A DNA stretch of 64,000 nt from Prochlorococcus sp. AG-418-G18 (lineage in GTDB: Bacteria; Cyanobacteriota; Cyanobacteriia; PCC-6307; Cyanobiaceae): NCBI GenBank assembly GCA_003214215.1, contig QCLX01000003.1, forward strand, positions 1-64,000, written 5' to 3'. Below, one piece after another: positions 20,248 to 31,037 of the stretch (its first letter is position 1; the number at the start of each line of letters is the position of its first letter). Made by a program: the position numbers and the translations under genes. The notes under the pieces are model-generated. The model did not search any database. It worked only from the letters and a program-made list of their open reading frames with translations, and was not told the DNA's origin.

Positions 20248-21885
20248 ATGACTCAAGTTAGTGTAATTAATATCAATTCTCCTTTTCTAGACCAAAAACC
20301 CGGTACTTCTGGTTTAAGAAAAAGCACTTTAAAGTTTCAGGAAGAACATTATCTAGAAGTTTTTATCGAAGCAATCTTACAATCATTGGAAGATTTAAAA
20401 GGTTCAACATTAGTAGTTGGTGGTGATGGTAGATATGGCAATATTGAAGCAATAGAAAAAATTGTCCAAATATGCATTGCTCATAAAGTTCAGAAGGTCA
20501 TTGTTCCAAAATACGGTTTATTATCTACCCCTGCGACATCACATTTAATTAGAAAAGAAAATGCTATTGGTGGAATTATTCTTTCTGCAAGCCATAATCC
20601 TGGCGGGATTCATGGCGACTTTGGAGTGAAATTGAATATTTCTAATGGTGGCCCAGCCCCTGAGATAATTACTAATAATATTTACAAGGCTTCACAATTA
20701 CTAACTAGCTATAAAATTTGTAAAATTCAATTACCTGATTTTAGTGAATATGGAACTTATCCTTACGGTGAAACTACCTTAGAAATTATTGATGGATTAA
20801 AAGATTATTCCAATTTGATGGAGAAAATTTTTGATTTTGATCAAATTAGTGATTTTTTAAAAAAAGACTTCTCGTTAATCTTTGATGCAATGAATGCGGT
20901 TACAGGCCCATATGCAAAAAATATTTTTGTTGAAAAAATGGGTCTAGCACATGATTGTGTCATGAATGGTAACCCTTTAAAAGATTTTGGAGGTTTACAT
21001 CCTGATCCTAATCTTACTTACGCATCGCACTTGGCTGATTTGTTATTAAATAAAAAATCTTATAGTTTTGGTGCTGCATGCGATGGAGATGGAGATAGGA
21101 ATATGATTTTAGGAAGTGGATGTTTTGTTAATCCTAGTGATAGCCTTGCAGTTATCACTGCTAACACAAAATGTGTCCCTGGTTATAAAGATGGTATTAC
21201 AGGTGTGGCACGATCCATGCCAACCAGCTCAGCGGTTGATAATGTTGCTCGAGCATTAAACATACCTTGTTTCGAGACACCTACTGGCTGGAAGTTTTTT
21301 GGAAATCTTTTAGATTCTAATTTAATTACTTTATGTGGAGAAGAAAGTTTCGGAACAGGTAGTAATCATGTGCGAGAGAAAGATGGACTATGGGCAGTTT
21401 TGTATTGGTTACAAGTTTTGGCTGAGAAAAAATGTTCGGTAAGTGATTTGATGCATAATCATTGGAAACAATTTGGGAGGAATTATTATTCAAGACATGA
21501 TTATGAGGCAATTCCCTCAAATATTGCTAATCAAATCTTTGGTAACCTAACTTCTATGCTTGAACATTTAAAAGGAAATAGTTTTGCGGGCCATTTTGTT
21601 AAAGTTGCAGATAACTTTTCATATTTAGATCCAGTTGATAATTCCACAAGTGAAAATCAAGGTTTAAGATTGGTGCTTGATGATAATTCTCGAGTCATTG
21701 TTCGCCTTTCTGGAACTGGAACTAAGGGTGCAACATTAAGACTTTACTTTGAGAAATTTTTTAATCCTCAACAGAATCTTTCGTTAAATCCTCAGATCGC
21801 TTTGAAACCTCTAATAAATGATTTAGATGCTTTATTAAATATTTCAAAACTTACTCAAATGGAAACTCCTACAGTAATTACATAG
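20248..21885 (+). CDS. pgm: Phosphoglucomutase (alpha-D-glucose)
   Basis: GTSGLRKST, GGIILSASHNPGG, DGDGDRNMI, GEESFGTGSNHVREKDG. Confidence 0.96.
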   Translation: MTQVSVININSPFLDQKPGTSGLRKSTLKFQEEHYLEVFIEAILQSLEDLKGSTLVVGGDGRYGNIEAIEKIVQICIAHKVQKVIVPKYGLLSTPATSHLIRKENAIGGIILSASHNPGGIHGDFGVKLNISNGGPAPEIITNNIYKASQLLTSYKICKIQLPDFSEYGTYPYGETTLEIIDGLKDYSNLMEKIFDFDQISDFLKKDFSLIFDAMNAVTGPYAKNIFVEKMGLAHDCVMNGNPLKDFGGLHPDPNLTYASHLADLLLNKKSYSFGAACDGDGDRNMILGSGCFVNPSDSLAVITANTKCVPGYKDGITGVARSMPTSSAVDNVARALNIPCFETPTGWKFFGNLLDSNLITLCGEESFGTGSNHVREKDGLWAVLYWLQVLAEKKCSVSDLMHNHWKQFGRNYYSRHDYEAIPSNIANQIFGNLTSMLEHLKGNSFAGHFVKVADNFSYLDPVDNSTSENQGLRLVLDDNSRVIVRLSGTGTKGATLRLYFEKFFNPQQNLSLNPQIALKPLINDLDALLNISKLTQMETPTVIT

Positions 21886-21918
21886 AATTGAAAGTAATGA
21901 TTTTTTGATTTTATTTAT

Positions 21919-23208
21919 ATGCATTCAGAAAATTTATTTACTAATTATTCTCAAATAGAAAGTAATGCACCTTTGGCAGATAAATTGAGACCAAAGAATT
22001 TGGAAGATTTTTTTGGTCAACAACCAATCTTGAATGAGAATTCGCTTTTAAGAAGTGCAATATTGAACGATAAGATTAGTAATTTTATTTTTTCTGGCCC
22101 TCCTGGCGTCGGGAAAACTACTCTAATTGAAATTATTTCTTTTAATACGCGTTCAAAATTAATTAAGTTAAATGCAGTATTATCAAGTGTTAAAGAATTA
22201 AGAAATGAAATCGCTAATGCAAAAGATAGATTAATAAATTCCAAAAGAAAAACAATTTTATTTATCGATGAGGTTCATAGATTTACATCAGTTCAGCAAG
22301 ATGCTTTATTACCTTCAATAGAAAATGGAACTATAACTTTTATTGGTGCAACAACTGAAAACCCTTTCTTTGCTGTTAATAAAGCCCTTGTTAGTAGGTC
22401 TCGTATTTTTACATTACTTCCTTTGTCAGAAAATGATTTGCAGAAAATAATACAAAAAGTCATAACTCACTATTCTAAAAAAAAAGATTCAAAAAAGGTT
22501 TATTTAACTCAAGATGCTATAAGTCATTTAATTAAATTTTCTGGCGGTGATGCAAGAACATTAATCAATGCGCTAGAGATGGCCATAGAAACAACTGCTG
22601 AAAATGATGCTAAAGAAATCAAGATTAATCTCTCAATAGCAGAGGATGCAATTCAAAAGAAAAATATTGTTTACGATAAAAATGGTCAAAATCATTACGA
22701 TGTAATAAGTGCCTTTATCAAGTCCATTAGAGGTTCTGATCCAGATGCAACTTTATTCTGGCTTGCGCATATGCTGGAGGCTGGTGAAGATCCTAATTTT
22801 ATTTTTAGAAGACTACTTATATCTGCTAGTGAAGATATTGGAGTAGCTGATCCTAATGCCATAGTAGTTGTACAATCCTGTTGTGATGCTTTTGATAGAG
22901 TTGGTTTTCCAGAAGGGTTATATTTTTTAACGCAGGCTTCTTTATATTTATCTATGTCTCCAAAAAGTAATAGTACGAAAAGTATTTTTAAAGCAATTGA
23001 AACTATCAAATCTACGAATGCTTTTGATGTTCCACTTCATTTAAAAAATAATTCTAATAGTTATGTTAATCCTCATAATTATCCAGGTAATTGGGTCGCA
23101 CAAGAATATCTGCCTAAATCTTTAAGAGGTTTAAAAATATGGGAACCAAATAATAATGGATGGGAAAAAACTCAATATGAAGAACTTCTTAGAAGAAAAG
23201 AAAACTAA
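21919..23208 (+). CDS. rarA: Replication-associated recombination protein A (RarA/MgsA-type AAA ATPase)
   Basis: PLADKLRPKNLEDFFGQQ, FSGPPGVGKTTLIE, FIDEVHRFTSVQQDALLPSIENGTI, SEDIGVADPNA. Confidence 0.93.
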   Translation: MHSENLFTNYSQIESNAPLADKLRPKNLEDFFGQQPILNENSLLRSAILNDKISNFIFSGPPGVGKTTLIEIISFNTRSKLIKLNAVLSSVKELRNEIANAKDRLINSKRKTILFIDEVHRFTSVQQDALLPSIENGTITFIGATTENPFFAVNKALVSRSRIFTLLPLSENDLQKIIQKVITHYSKKKDSKKVYLTQDAISHLIKFSGGDARTLINALEMAIETTAENDAKEIKINLSIAEDAIQKKNIVYDKNGQNHYDVISAFIKSIRGSDPDATLFWLAHMLEAGEDPNFIFRRLLISASEDIGVADPNAIVVVQSCCDAFDRVGFPEGLYFLTQASLYLSMSPKSNSTKSIFKAIETIKSTNAFDVPLHLKNNSNSYVNPHNYPGNWVAQEYLPKSLRGLKIWEPNNNGWEKTQYEELLRRKEN

Positions 23209-23861
23209 AAATTTTTCGAACAACAAATAATCTCAGGATTAAAAGAAGTTTTTTCTTCATAGGCTAAAGCTATATTCCAATTATGGAAGTTAATCTGTGA
23301 ATAATTTAAATGTATGTTTTTCTTCTTATGAATTAACTTTTTTGGCTTTTCAAAAAATTGCCAATGGTTAATGTCTTGAGCTAATTTTCCATGATCCCAT
23401 TTTATAGCCGCTTCAACAGCACACCATTGATTTAATATCATATTTTTTGTCAAATAATTATTATGGATTGATTTATTGGTATGAAAAAAATATTTTTCTG
23501 CAAATTTTAAATAGTTAAAATCTCTATCTTTTCTCTCAATATCTATCCCTATTTTGCCTTTATTCCAGACTATAGTAATTGCATCTTTACAATGACTTAA
23601 ACTGATATTTCCCATTCCAGAGGGTAAACTTGGAGGCTCTCCAGGATGAGCATTAATTGGAATTTCTAGAGGGTCTAAATTAAAAAGTGTTGAAAGTGAT
23701 TGTCGCAAATAAGCTCTTGTTTCTAGGAAAATCTTTGATCTTGAATTTGTTAGGTTTTTTGCAATTTTAATTTCTTCTACAGTTGCGACATCTTGCACAC
23801 CTTTAATCTCATAAAACCAAATTTTTGGTATTTTATATTCATACTCATTTAATAATTTCAA
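23205..23861 (-). CDS. 4'-phosphopantetheinyl transferase superfamily protein
   Basis: ISLSHCKDAITIVWNKGKIGIDIERKDRDF, WCAVEAAIKWDHGKL; apparent TTG start. Confidence 0.85.
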   Translation of the reverse strand: MKLLNEYEYKIPKIWFYEIKGVQDVATVEEIKIAKNLTNSRSKIFLETRAYLRQSLSTLFNLDPLEIPINAHPGEPPSLPSGMGNISLSHCKDAITIVWNKGKIGIDIERKDRDFNYLKFAEKYFFHTNKSIHNNYLTKNMILNQWCAVEAAIKWDHGKLAQDINHWQFFEKPKKLIHKKKNIHLNYSQINFHNWNIALAYEEKTSFNPEIICCSKNF

Positions 23862-24328
23862 TGGCTCTTAAGGTTGGCGACAAAGCACCAGAATTTAAAT
23901 TAAAAGATTCTTTCGAGAAAGAAGTTTCTCTTAGTGATTTTCAAGGTAAAAGAATAATACTATATTTTTATCCAAAAGATAATACTCCTGGATGTACTAA
24001 AGAAGCATGTAACTTTAAAGAGAATTGGGATTTACTCCAAAAAAATAATATTGTTGTGCTTGGTATTAGTAAAGATAATGCATCCTCTCATCAGAAGTTT
24101 ATAGATAAATTTAATTTACCTTTTATTCTTTTAACTGATCCTGAACCTTTCAAAGTTTCTTCTGATTACGATAGCTATGGACTGAAAAAATTCATGGGAA
24201 AAGAATATATGGGAATGATGAGAAATACTTTTTTAATTGATACTGAAGGTAACATCGAAAAAATTTACTTAAAGGTAAAAGCAGCAATAATGGCTGATCA
24301 TATAATTGCAGACCTTGGGTTAAGCTAA
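23861..24328 (+). CDS. bcp: Peroxiredoxin, bacterioferritin-comigratory protein type
   Basis: MALKVGDKAPEFKL, YFYPKDNTPGCTKEACNF; ATG at 23861 preferred to the ORF-track start. Confidence 0.95.
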   Translation: MALKVGDKAPEFKLKDSFEKEVSLSDFQGKRIILYFYPKDNTPGCTKEACNFKENWDLLQKNNIVVLGISKDNASSHQKFIDKFNLPFILLTDPEPFKVSSDYDSYGLKKFMGKEYMGMMRNTFLIDTEGNIEKIYLKVKAAIMADHIIADLGLS

Positions 24329-25015
24329 TTTTTTTATGGATAGGTGGTGAATAATCATCCCCTCCATAACTAAATTAGGAGCATTGATAATATTTTCTTT
24401 GTGAGTCTTTAGAGATTTTGTTAGTAATTGAGAGTCTCCTCCACAGATTATTAAAATATCCTTTTCTGGATTAAATAAACTATTAATCACGCCAGTAAGA
24501 GAGTTGATTACTCCTTTTAAAATTGCTTCTTCTGTATTAATTAAAAAATCTTTGATCGGAATATCATATTTTTGGGGAACTTTAAGATTTTTTGTATTTT
24601 GTTCCATTGATTTTAATTGTGTTAGAAAACCTGGAAGAAGTTGACCTCCAATAATAGATCCATTCGAATTCAATTTTGTTATTGATAATATTGTTCCAAA
24701 ATCTGCAATTAGCAAATCTTTTTTGAAAGGGTTTTCAATAATTTTTAAAGCGGCAATACAGGCAAGAGCTCTATCAATTCCAAAGTAATCAGGAAGATTT
24801 GATAATTGGATATCTTTAGTTTTTATTTCATTTTCTTTTTTCAGCAAAAAATTTGGTAGTTTTCCTACAGAAGCCCAAATTAATTGATCAAGATCTATAT
24901 TTTCGGGAACTTTTTGCTCTTTTTTAGTATGGAAGAATTTAGATTGATCTTTAGAATATTTTGCCCAATGAAGCCTACTATTGCCTACTAATAAAAAATT
25001 TATATCTGAGACCAT
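24320..25015 (-). CDS. coaX: Type III pantothenate kinase
   Basis: FLLVGNSRLHWA, GIDRALACIAAL, LLIADFGTILSITKLNSNGSIIGGQLLPG. Confidence 0.88.
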   Translation of the reverse strand: MVSDINFLLVGNSRLHWAKYSKDQSKFFHTKKEQKVPENIDLDQLIWASVGKLPNFLLKKENEIKTKDIQLSNLPDYFGIDRALACIAALKIIENPFKKDLLIADFGTILSITKLNSNGSIIGGQLLPGFLTQLKSMEQNTKNLKVPQKYDIPIKDFLINTEEAILKGVINSLTGVINSLFNPEKDILIICGGDSQLLTKSLKTHKENIINAPNLVMEGMIIHHLSIKKLA

Positions 25016-25030
25016 TGTTCTATGATCAAT

Positions 25031-25753
25031 TTAATTATTAGTGTGGATTCCACATTCTTGTTTAATCCCTCCAAATCTTGTATTTCTGCCCTTTGTTTTA
25101 ATACCATCGGGACTGCTTGAATGCCAATCTCCTACAGAAGAATAACCTTTGCTAAAAAGTGGATGGGCAGGTAAATTATTCTCTTCCATATAATAAAAAA
25201 TATCTTTGTTTGTCCAATTTAATAAAGGTCTTAAAGAGAGTCTTTGACGAATTAGGTCAATGAATTTCATTTTGTTTCTATTCTCTGTTTGACTTGATCT
25301 AACACCGCTTGCCCAGCAGAAAATATCATATTTTTTTAGACCATTTTCTAAAGGTTTAATCTTTCTCAATTCATGATACTTATCTAAATCACTCTCTTTT
25401 TTTGTTTCCCAAAGTTTTCCGTATTTGGCCTCCATTCTTGCTGGAGATAATTCACTTTGCAGAACTTCAACTTCTAAGGATAAATTATCAATAAGCTTTT
25501 CAGCGTAATGGTATGTTTCTGGAGGAAGGTAACCTGTATCTATCCAAAATATTTTGATTTTTTTTTGGAGAGATAATTTACTGACCATATCTAAAAGGAC
25601 TGATGACTGTATACCAAAACTTGTTGTAATAGCAAATTGACTATCAAACTTTTCATAACCCCATGAAAGCATTCCTAGAGGCTTCATATCTAAAAGCTCT
25701 TGATTATATTTCCTCAAGTTAGTTTGAATATCTTTGTGGATTTTTTCAATCAT
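25031..25753 (-). CDS. cysH: Phosphoadenylyl-sulfate reductase
   Basis: IFWIDTGYLPPETYHYAEKL, KIKPL...FCWASGVRSSQTENR, C-terminal QECGIHTNN. Confidence 0.95.
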   Translation of the reverse strand: MIEKIHKDIQTNLRKYNQELLDMKPLGMLSWGYEKFDSQFAITTSFGIQSSVLLDMVSKLSLQKKIKIFWIDTGYLPPETYHYAEKLIDNLSLEVEVLQSELSPARMEAKYGKLWETKKESDLDKYHELRKIKPLENGLKKYDIFCWASGVRSSQTENRNKMKFIDLIRQRLSLRPLLNWTNKDIFYYMEENNLPAHPLFSKGYSSVGDWHSSSPDGIKTKGRNTRFGGIKQECGIHTNN

Positions 25754-25848
25754 TCTTCAGTTTGATTATGAGTTTAATTTTATTTCGCTCAATTTAAAAA
25801 TTATTCGTATAGTTTAATAATACATTTACGCATAACAATATTTCTCTA

Positions 25849-27042
25849 ATGAAATCAATACAAAAACCAATAGTAATAGTTGGAGCAGGTTTTGCAGGTA
25901 TGACATTTGCTTTGAATTTAAAGAACCTTAATCCTTCTTTACCTATTCTTGTGGTTGATTCTGAAACTAACTTTATATTTAAACCTTTAATGTACGAAGT
26001 TTTAAGTAAAGAAATAAGAAGTTGGGAAGCTACCCCGAAATTTGCAAATATTTTTTCCGATGCGGGTATAACTTTTTTAAGAAATTGTTTAACAAAGATT
26101 TCCTTCAAAGAAAATATTCTTGAATTTAGTGACGAATTAAAATTAAGTTATCAGTATCTCGTTATCTGTACAGGATCTATTCCTAATAGTTTTTTTATAA
26201 AAGGAGTAGATGAAAATTGTTATTTTTTTAATGATGTTCATGATTTAAATAAATTAAATTCTTTTTTAAAAAAATCACAAGATACTGCGTTGCATAAAAA
26301 GTTATTCATAGTTGGTGGTGGTCCCTCTGGCATCGAGTTAGCATGCAAAATTAAAGATATATTTACAGACCAATTTGAAATTAATGTAATAGAAAAATCA
26401 AACGAAATCCTCAATAAAAACAAAATTTTTAATAGAGAACAAGCAGAGAAGGCATTAGAAAAAAGAAAAATCAACGTTCTTTTGAATTCCACAGTTAAAG
26501 AAGTTTCAGAAACCAAGATTAGTATTTCGAGTGAGGTTGGAATAACTTCCTTGGATAAAGATATTGTTATTTGGACAGCAGGTGTTAAACCTAATTTGTC
26601 TTACTTAGAAACTGATCAAATAACAAAAAAATTTGGACGAATTTTAGTTAATAATAATTCGCAAATAGAAAACCATAAAAACTGTTTTGCTATTGGTGAT
26701 ATTTCAGTTATTGAAGGAATGGAGGATTTACCCATTACTGCTCAGGTCGCTATGCAGGAAGGAAATCATCTTGCTATTAATTTAGAACGTTTAATTCAAG
26801 GAAAAGATCCTTTACCCTTTGAATTTAAAGACAACGGTGAAATGATTAGCTTAGGAATAGGCGAAGCTTCAATGTCTGGGCTTGGGGTTACTTTATCTGG
26901 GAAATTGGCTTTCGAGGCAAGAAGACTTATATATGCTTCCAAGTTGCCTGATATTACAGAAAGCTTAAAATCTGCATCTTCATGGATATTCCAAAAAAAA
27001 TCTATTTTTAAGAAGTTTCTTAAAAAAGATTATTCGAATTAA
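25849..27042 (+). CDS. NAD(P)/FAD-dependent oxidoreductase (type II NADH dehydrogenase-like)
   Basis: IVIVGAGFAGMTFALNL, FIVGGGPSGIELACKI, NCFAIGDISVIEG. Confidence 0.9.
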   Translation: MKSIQKPIVIVGAGFAGMTFALNLKNLNPSLPILVVDSETNFIFKPLMYEVLSKEIRSWEATPKFANIFSDAGITFLRNCLTKISFKENILEFSDELKLSYQYLVICTGSIPNSFFIKGVDENCYFFNDVHDLNKLNSFLKKSQDTALHKKLFIVGGGPSGIELACKIKDIFTDQFEINVIEKSNEILNKNKIFNREQAEKALEKRKINVLLNSTVKEVSETKISISSEVGITSLDKDIVIWTAGVKPNLSYLETDQITKKFGRILVNNNSQIENHKNCFAIGDISVIEGMEDLPITAQVAMQEGNHLAINLERLIQGKDPLPFEFKDNGEMISLGIGEASMSGLGVTLSGKLAFEARRLIYASKLPDITESLKSASSWIFQKKSIFKKFLKKDYSN

Positions 27043-27091
27043 ACTTTTTTGAAATATTGTTTTTGGGTATATTGGGTTAAATAAGTTTTGT

Positions 27092-28900
27092 ATGAATTTA
27101 ATTGCAGTAGTTAGTAATAATTTTGATGCGTTTATAACGGTAGTTGTTTTAATAATGTCAATAATTTTGTTTATTAGAAATACTATTGCACCAGAATTGA
27201 CTGGTTTGTTATGTGTCGGAATATTTATATCTACTGGGGTTCTTTCTCCTGAAAAAGCTTTAGCTGGATTTGGTAGCCCTTCTTTAATTACCCTTATGGG
27301 TTTATTTGCAGTTTCCTCAGCATTATTTAAAAGTGGTGCCTTAGACAGAGTAAGAGAATTGATTTCTTCTGAAAGTATTCGAACTCCAAGGAAATTAATT
27401 TCTTTAATAGCTTTTTTGATTGCTCCAATATCTGGAATTGTACCTAATACGCCAGTAGTAGCATCTTTGTTACCTTTAATTGAAAATTGGTGCGAGCGAA
27501 GAAATATATCACCATCAAAAGTTTTATTACCTCTTTCTTTTGCTACTTTACTCGGTGGAACTCTGACATTATTAGGTAGTTCAGTAAATCTTCTTGTAAG
27601 TGATATTAGTCAACAATTAGGTTATGGAGGTTTGGAATTATTTAGTTTGACTTCAATAGGAATTCCTGTGTGGCTTATAGGTACAACTTATATGATTCTA
27701 GTTTCTGACATTCTTTTGCCAGATAGAGGGAGAGATAAGGAGTTTATTAAAAATGGAGATATGAATATATATTTTACCGAAGTTACTATTCCCTCTACTT
27801 CAGAATTAGTTGGACAATCTGTCAGAAATAGTAGATTGCAAAGACGATTTGATGTTGATGTTCTGGAATTGCAACGAAATGGAAAAGTTATTCTTCCTCC
27901 TTTGGCTGATAGAAAGATTGAACCGGATGATAGATTAATAATCCGTGTTACAAGGGCAGACTTATTTAGGCTGCAGCAGGAGCATACTATTCTTTTAGGA
28001 GAAAACAAAACATCTTTTGATGGGGCTAATTTTTTCTCAGATGATGAAGGCACTAAGACTTTTGAAGCCTTGTTACCAGCTGGTTCAACTTTAGCCGGTG
28101 CAAGTTTGAGAGAATTAAGATTTAGGCAGCGTCATAATGCAACAGTTTTAGCATTAAGAAGAGGTCAACAAACTGTTCAGGAGAGATTAGGTCAAGCTGT
28201 TTTAAGGGCTGGAGATGTTTTATTATTGCAAGCACCGCTAGATTCAATAAGAGGTTTGCAAGCTAGTAATGATTTGCTTATTTTAGATCAATTCGAAGAT
28301 GACTTACCTTCTTTGATAAAAAAACCTATATCGATTGCAATTGCAATAGGAATGTTGGTTTTACCTTCAGTTTCTAATATTCCATTAGTAGGTTCAGTTC
28401 TTTTGGCAGTGATTGCAATGGTTGCTTGTGGATGTTTAAGACCTGCAGAGATACAAAAATCAATTAGGTTAGACGTCATTTTATTGCTGGGATCTTTATC
28501 GTGTTTTAGTGTGGCTATGCAGATAACTGGATTAGCAGATGTAATTGCAGTTAATCTAAACTTTGTCCTTAACGGAATGCCTCTTTATTTTGCACTAGTC
28601 GTAATTTTTGTATCCACAGTTATTCTTACGCAATTTATAAGTAATGCTGCTTCGGTTGCTTTAATTTTGCCTGTTGCTATTGAATTCTCAAATGTTTTAG
28701 AAATTTCACCAAGCGCTTTAATAATGCTTGTTTTATTCGGTGCAAGTCAATCTTTCTTGACTCCAATGGGTTATCAAACAAATTTAATGGTTTATGGTCC
28801 TGGAAGATATAGATTTTTTGATATCGCAAAATACGGAGCTGGATTAACACTTATAATGTCATTTAGTGTGCCAGCATTGATAATTTTAAATTACGGGTAA
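27092..28900 (+). CDS. SLC13-family permease with internal TrkA-C domains
   Basis: Polytopic protein; VPNTPVVASLLPLIENW; two RCK_C-like segments; SNAASVALILPVAIE. Confidence 0.9.
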   Translation: MNLIAVVSNNFDAFITVVVLIMSIILFIRNTIAPELTGLLCVGIFISTGVLSPEKALAGFGSPSLITLMGLFAVSSALFKSGALDRVRELISSESIRTPRKLISLIAFLIAPISGIVPNTPVVASLLPLIENWCERRNISPSKVLLPLSFATLLGGTLTLLGSSVNLLVSDISQQLGYGGLELFSLTSIGIPVWLIGTTYMILVSDILLPDRGRDKEFIKNGDMNIYFTEVTIPSTSELVGQSVRNSRLQRRFDVDVLELQRNGKVILPPLADRKIEPDDRLIIRVTRADLFRLQQEHTILLGENKTSFDGANFFSDDEGTKTFEALLPAGSTLAGASLRELRFRQRHNATVLALRRGQQTVQERLGQAVLRAGDVLLLQAPLDSIRGLQASNDLLILDQFEDDLPSLIKKPISIAIAIGMLVLPSVSNIPLVGSVLLAVIAMVACGCLRPAEIQKSIRLDVILLLGSLSCFSVAMQITGLADVIAVNLNFVLNGMPLYFALVVIFVSTVILTQFISNAASVALILPVAIEFSNVLEISPSALIMLVLFGASQSFLTPMGYQTNLMVYGPGRYRFFDIAKYGAGLTLIMSFSVPALIILNYG

Positions 28901-28904
28901 TATC

Positions 28905-30308
28905 GTGAAATTTACAAGTAATGTTTATAAGTTAAAAGATGCTTACAAAAAGCTATCCGTTCCTCAATTTACTATTGTTACAGGCTTGTTTATTATTTGC
29001 CTTGGAACTTTAATTTTGAGCTCTCCATTATGTTCATCTTCAAAGGTTGGTTTGTGGGAAGCATTTTTTACATCTACTTCTGCAATAACCGTTACTGGCT
29101 TAACCATAATAGATATTGGTGTTGATTTAAATTTCTTTGGCCAAGTTTTCTTAGCTTTTATGCTTTTATCAGGTGGTCTAGGATTAATGGCCATTACAAC
29201 ATTTTTACAAGGTTTTGTTGTAAAGGGGACAAAGCTAAGAACTAGATTAGATAAAGGAAAGACTTTAGATGAATTTGGAGTTGGAGGAATTGGTCGAACT
29301 TTTCAAAGCATTGCTATTACTGCGATAAGTATCATATCCTTGGGTGCAATTGTCTTATATTCTTTTGGATTTGTAGACATTCAAAATAATTGGGAAAGAC
29401 TATGGTCCTCGATTTTTCACAGCATTTCTGCATATAACAATGCAGGATTTTCATTAATGTCAAATAGTCTTCAAGACTATAGAACAAATTATTTGGTTAA
29501 TAGTGTTTTTGTTTTTCTCATTGTTATGGGTGGATTGGGTTGGCGGGTTATTGATGACATTTGGAGTCATAAAAAAAATCTTTCTTATAAGAAATTAAGC
29601 CTTCATTCCAGACTAGTTATTAGGACAAGTTTGTCTCTAATATTGTTCGGATCACTAGGATTTTTTATCACTGAATCATTGCTAAATAGTCAATTTTTTA
29701 ATGATTTAAATTTGTTTGAACGATTAATGTCATCTATCTTCGAAACAGTTAGTGCAAGAACTGCAGGCTTTACAAATTTTCCGATTTCTTTGAACTCTAT
29801 CTCAGATACGGGCCTCTTATTATTAATGACTCTTATGTTTATTGGAGCAAGTACAGGAGGTACTGGTGGAGGCATAAAAACAACTACTTTTATTGCTTTA
29901 ATGGCTGCAACTAGATCAACTTTAAGAGGTCAGAAAGATGTAATTATTAGCAATAGATTAATTTCAGATAAAGTTATTTTAAAGGCAGTTGGAATCACAG
30001 TTGGATCTTTGCTTTTTGTTCTTTTAATGGCAATGTTGCTTAGTACAACTAATACTTTTGTTAAAAAAGAATCATTCACATTCCTTGAAATTCTGTTCAC
30101 TTGCATATCTGCATTTGCAACAGTTGGTTTTGATATTGGTTTAACCGCAAAATTAAATCATTTTGGTCAATTTATTCTTATTGTGGGTATGTTTGTGGGC
30201 AGACTTGGGATCCTTTTGCTTTTAAGTGCACTTTGGCAGGCTCTTTATAAGAGTAGAATAGATAGACAAAAGAGAATCGGCTATCCTAGGGCTGATCTAT
30301 ATGTTTAG
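28905..30308 (+). CDS. TrkH/KtrB-family K+ (Na+) transporter membrane subunit
   Basis: TSTSAITVTGLT, SAYNNAGFSLM, SARTAGFTNFPI, STGGTGGGIKTTTF selectivity-filter-like repeats. Confidence 0.94.
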   Translation: MKFTSNVYKLKDAYKKLSVPQFTIVTGLFIICLGTLILSSPLCSSSKVGLWEAFFTSTSAITVTGLTIIDIGVDLNFFGQVFLAFMLLSGGLGLMAITTFLQGFVVKGTKLRTRLDKGKTLDEFGVGGIGRTFQSIAITAISIISLGAIVLYSFGFVDIQNNWERLWSSIFHSISAYNNAGFSLMSNSLQDYRTNYLVNSVFVFLIVMGGLGWRVIDDIWSHKKNLSYKKLSLHSRLVIRTSLSLILFGSLGFFITESLLNSQFFNDLNLFERLMSSIFETVSARTAGFTNFPISLNSISDTGLLLLMTLMFIGASTGGTGGGIKTTTFIALMAATRSTLRGQKDVIISNRLISDKVILKAVGITVGSLLFVLLMAMLLSTTNTFVKKESFTFLEILFTCISAFATVGFDIGLTAKLNHFGQFILIVGMFVGRLGILLLLSALWQALYKSRIDRQKRIGYPRADLYV

Positions 30309-30326
30309 CATTGACTGAGTTTTATT

Positions 30327-31031
30327 ATGGCTGATTGGTGGCAGTGGTCTCAAAAGAGAGAAAATGAAGCACTCACTTTTGCAGTTGTCGGCGTTGGAAG
30401 ATTTGGAACCGCAGTTTGCAGAGAACTTATTAGTAATGGTGCTGATGTTTTGGCCGCAGATTATTCTGAAAAAGCTATTGATGATTTAAGGCAATTAGAA
30501 CCTTCGATAGAAGCGAGAGTTGTAGATTGTACTGATGAAGAGTCTATGAAGGAATCGGGAATTCTTGAAATGAATACTGTTGTAGTGGGTATTAGTGAAC
30601 CTATTGAAGCAAGTATAACTACAACTCTTATTGCTAAGGATAGTGAAGGTAGCAAAGTGAAAAGAGTAATAGCGAGAGCTACCAGTGACTTGCACGAAAA
30701 AATGTTAAAAAGAGTAGGTGCAGATAAAGTTGTTTTCCCATCTAGGATGCAAGGAGAAAGATTAGGTTTAGAACTAGTAAGACCAAACCTGATCGAAAGA
30801 TTGGAACTAGATAATCAAACTGGTATAGATGAAATAACTGTTCCAGAGGAATTTATTGGAAGATCTTTAAGAGATTTAAATTTGAGGAAAAATTATTTAG
30901 TAAATGTTCTTGCTGCAGGACCTGCTGAAGAGTTAACAGTTAATCCTCCAGCAAAATATATTTTGGAAAGAGGAAATATTTTGGTAGTCATGGGTAAAAC
31001 TGTAGATTTACAGAAATTGCCTCAAAATTAA
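30327..31031 (+). CDS. TrkA/KtrA-family K+ transport regulatory subunit
   Basis: FAVVGVGRFGTAVCRELISNGADVLAADYSEKAID (RCK_N), C-terminal RCK_C. Confidence 0.93.
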   Translation: MADWWQWSQKRENEALTFAVVGVGRFGTAVCRELISNGADVLAADYSEKAIDDLRQLEPSIEARVVDCTDEESMKESGILEMNTVVVGISEPIEASITTTLIAKDSEGSKVKRVIARATSDLHEKMLKRVGADKVVFPSRMQGERLGLELVRPNLIERLELDNQTGIDEITVPEEFIGRSLRDLNLRKNYLVNVLAAGPAEELTVNPPAKYILERGNILVVMGKTVDLQKLPQN

Positions 31032-31037
31032 TTATTT

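Noticed and set aside
22695-23009. 104-aa minus-strand ORF
   Set aside because: Antisense to rarA; no independent support.
27688-28053. 121-aa minus-strand ORF
   Set aside because: Antisense to the SLC13 permease gene; the length is a by-product of composition.
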